From positions 1,423,527 to 1,487,526 of the forward strand of contig MZZL01000409.1 of assembly GCA_002749535.1 (NCBI GenBank): DNA of 64,000 nucleotides, given 5' to 3'. The translations under genes were made by a program, and so were the position numbers. The DNA is from Apophysomyces variabilis. Lineage: Eukaryota; Mucoromycota; Mucoromycetes; Mucorales; Mucoraceae. The notes beneath the pieces were generated by a model. It was not told the DNA's origin, ran no database searches, and saw nothing but the letters and a program-made list of their open reading frames with translations. Positions 61,351 to 64,000 of this stretch are shown piece by piece (within the stretch, counting starts at the first letter, position 1; every line of letters starts with the position of its first letter).

Positions 61351-62130
61351 TTAAAGAATAATACATGAATTTGATTCGTCGTTATCTTCTTTCAGATGAA
61401 CTATGCATTACTTCATTCAGTAATCCTGTTCAATTATTTTTGATTGTACTTGCCTGTGAGAGATACTCGTGCAGCCTGTTCAAAACATTCACGAACGCCG
61501 CGGTTATGCTTTGCGGAGCATTCGAGATACCGAACTGCATTGATGTTTCGTGCAACAGCCAATCCTTCTTCGTACATCACGGGGGTTGTATTCTGCCGTT
61601 TCATTGTCTGCTCGTCATCTCTTAAATCACACTTAAGAGCTACCAGGACAATTTTAGCATTGGGGCAGTGTTCCGAAATTTCCTCCATCCATCGATTGGG
61701 GATGTTTTCAAGCGAATCGTGAATGTCGACAGAGAAACACATCATAATAACATGAGTTCCAGCGTAAGATAACGATCTCAGTCGGTCGAACTCCTCTTGT
61801 CCTGTTGATTATTCTTTTGGCTTAGTCAGGCACAGACACCAATAACTCGTCCTAATGTGCTGCACTTACCCGCAGTGTCCCATAAGGATAACTCGACTTC
61901 CTGACCGTCTACAGTTATTTCTTGTACATAATTTTCGAATACAGTGGGCTCGTATACCTAATGCATAGAGTTAACAGAAGGTATAAATGTTTCTCTTTAT
62001 CTGATAACTTTACCTGTGGGAAATATCCTCGAGTGAACACACTTAGAAGAGAGGTCTTACCACAGGCACCGTCACCACACACAACAAGTTTACGGCAGAT
62101 AGGTTTACTACTCTTGCTGCACACTCCCAT
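61351..62130 (-). CDS. Rho-family small GTPase, Rho3-like
   Basis: Exons 62014-62130, 61870-61957, 61454-61801 and 61351-61388 give 196 residues. G-motifs: P-loop GDGACGKTS; effector [37 protein letters not shown] (in place of the usual TKxD); and CSAKHNRGV. The N-terminus [10 protein letters not shown] has a Gly and Cys that might be lipid-modified. The last 38-nt exon adds EDNDESNS and the CaaX box CIIL, a prenylation signal for membrane attachment. It is joined by a GC-AG intron (AG|GCAAGT). If that intron is kept, translation ends at GKYNQK without CaaX. FTRGYFPQ and the switch regions most resemble fungal Rho3 (polarised exocytosis, actin); Rho4 is the alternative. Confidence 0.92.
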
Positions 62131-64000
62131 GAGCAAAGTAAAAAGGAAATAAGGAAGAATGCGATTAGGTGAATGAACAAAAAGAAGAGGAAAAGGGTCG
62201 CAAGAAGAAAAAAGGGAAAAGCCATATTCAAATTCCGGTTCAGTCACCAAAGAACTTCAGATTCCGACAGGCGATTAAACATGATCCCGTACAATCAATT
62301 AACAGCACTGATCTACAGCAGACGGGCCACCGCTCTTAACATAACCGAGGAAGCTACGTTGCTTAACATTTATCTTATGCGAAACAGGCAGCTGAAAGAA
62401 TTTGCATGTTCAATTTCGTAACACGGACTGTAGCTTTTTGCACAAAAGTTTTAGACATTAAGTTTTGCAATAGAGAGAAACTAAAACTTTCTGCAACACC
62501 TGTTAATGATAGTTTAGTGTACTATTTCACTCTCAAAGTACCCAATTTGTAGAACTACTTGAGCGTGCTAGATAGGCTCGCAGACCATACAGAATATTTC
62601 CGATGCGGGTAAACCGAAAGTCGTTAAGAAATACGATTCGTAACGAAGAGACAATTTGTGTGGAGCAAAGCTAATCATGACAAATGTATGGCACAGTTCT
62701 AAACTGTGCAACAAGAAGTAGAACAGTACCGTACCCTAAGTTTGCAGGCTACTAATATCGACCTCCAGCCCTTAGCCTAGATCTTGCATGGAAAACGAAA
62801 CAACTATAGCAAAGGGCACCAAATGAATGATCCTGACTGGTTAGTTTTTTATAAGTATAGATATAACACTAGAAATATAAGCAACGTTGGTACGATATAA
62901 GTAAGGCTATACCATTGTAAGAACAAATAGCATCATAAAAACGGGCTATCAATGGGCTACAGTAGGTAGGGTATACGCAATAATATAACTACAACTAGCT
63001 GTCAGCGCAACAAGATAAAAAGCTTGCACGGCTCGCATAAGTCGCGTACAAGTCCGACAGCTGAGGCATAGTACGTATATGTTAAGACCAGAAGCAATTT
63101 GTACCCCTTTAGGCACTTTCGAGCAATCATGCTTTACATCCTTGCTTTTTCAAGGAACTTCCTAATTGCTGTATAGAAGGCCTTGTTAGGGAGTATGTCT
63201 AAGAACGAATCTTTGGCGGATGTCCCGAATGATTTGATTCAGTTTACTTGGTCTTGACGTGTATAAACAACGCAGTTAATTCTCTCTGTGAGTCTCGTCC
63301 TCGGCCCTGCAGCAGCAGAGATTAGTGTCTGCCTCCCCAGGGAGGATTGTGTTGGCGCTACGTCATATCTTGAGTACCTATGACGAAAAATATAAAACAG
63401 CACAGATTCTGACAAGGATGCCCCACGGTAATTGAGATTATCACCCACGTAGTCTATAAAGTGATGATTTGCAACAAAACCCTTATTATGCTTAACCGAA
63501 TTTACTTTAAAGAGAATTTTGATCAAAGCATTGCGTTATTTTATGCCGTCCTTGATTTACCAAGCTTGATGACACCGAATGTAATATGGGAAGAAAGGGA
63601 TGGATATAAGAAACGTACATATATAATGGCTAGTATTTAAGAACTAAGAAACTCGTGGCATTATCTTCACTGACCGAATTCTCTTAGATACGGGTCCGTA
63701 GGTGACTTCCTAGTTAGCCAGAAGATCAGCAGAGAAAGAGACAACTGGGATCGAGGTAGAACTTATTGCCAGTGACTTTACATAAAAGAAGGTCATCTAT
63801 TGTTTCAAACCGTCTGCAGTGTTTTCCCCGGCTGATAGAAGCAGAGAACGAAGAGAAAATTCAGTGGCTAGGAAGATGGATATGCAGCTTATATTCACAG
63901 GTACAGTACAATATATGGGCTCATAGGAGCAACAGTCACAGGGCGGGTATCACAATGTTTTTTGAATGTTCGGGCAGCGTTGCGACGGAGATTAACTACC
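62131..64000. other. gene-poor end of window
   Basis: The first few hundred bases hold the promoter of the Rho3-like gene. Beyond that I see only short AT-rich frames (a 95-codon minus-strand frame at 63239-63526 has no family motif). A plus-strand readable patch at about 63730-63990 (RLIEAENEEKIQWLGRWICS) may be a decayed element or an exon of a gene continuing outside; I cannot decide. Confidence 0.5.

Noticed and set aside
1..64000. CRISPR array, bacterial operon or secondary-metabolite cluster
   Set aside because: No regularly spaced repeats, no PKS/NRPS/terpene synthase core genes, and the genes are ordinary spliced fungal genes.

Overview
The window looks like nuclear DNA of a zygomycete-type fungus (Mucoromycota is my best guess). 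The genes are fungal: a Sod2-type Na+/H+ antiporter, a Zn2Cys6 regulator, a Pib1-like FYVE/RING protein and a Sea2/WDR24 protein. They are cut by many short (about 40-90 nt) introns, many with CTAAC/CTAAT-like branch sites. Some genes are ones I associate with animals and early-diverging fungi (an RNF220-like E3 ligase, a KHDC4-like KH protein). The rest is AT-rich DNA with decayed mobile elements. All gene models were spliced by hand; each multi-exon model below has a total coding length divisible by three and restores a family-typical protein.

Layout. 1-1.2 kb: 3' part of a cytochrome P450 reductase gene. 1.9-4.8 kb: two minus-strand genes I cannot identify (one Gln/Ala-rich, one small three-exon gene). 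4.8-7.9 kb: no convincing gene. 7.9-15.9 kb: a very charged WW-domain protein with a 96-bp internal tandem repeat, a Na+/H+ antiporter and a FYVE+RING E3 ligase. 16-23.2 kb: 3' part of a decayed LINE, then a gene-poor stretch holding a Fanzor-like relic. 23.3-29.5 kb: a compact block with the KHDC4-like KH protein divergent from the RNF220-like E3 ligase, which converges on PCF11 (3'-end mRNA processing). 29.5-34.3 kb: gene-poor, with a decayed Fanzor. 34.3-40.4 kb: synaptobrevin, a TBC-domain RabGAP and the SEA/GATOR2 subunit Sea2/WDR24. 40.6-43.1 kb: a fairly complete but inactivated Fanzor (eukaryotic TnpB relative) next to an inverted repeat. 44.1-50 kb: glutathione S-transferase, an unidentified coiled-coil protein and ribosomal protein eL24. 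51-60.8 kb: P4-ATPase flippase, PP2C phosphatase of the pyruvate-dehydrogenase-phosphatase type and a Zn2Cys6 transcription factor. 61.4-62.1 kb: a Rho3-like GTPase. The remainder shows no gene.

These are mostly unlinked housekeeping genes rather than a pathway cluster. Several do share membrane traffic and polarity: v-SNARE, RabGAP, flippase, PI3P-binding FYVE protein, Rho3-like GTPase and Sea2. The most unusual signals are: (i) an apparent one-nucleotide exon in the eL24 gene; (ii) three separate Fanzor-like relics, one carrying an in-frame stop, a lost RuvC-III aspartate and a broken zinc knuckle; (iii) four GC-AG introns, three in the Sea2/WDR24 gene and one controlling the CaaX exon of the Rho3-like GTPase.
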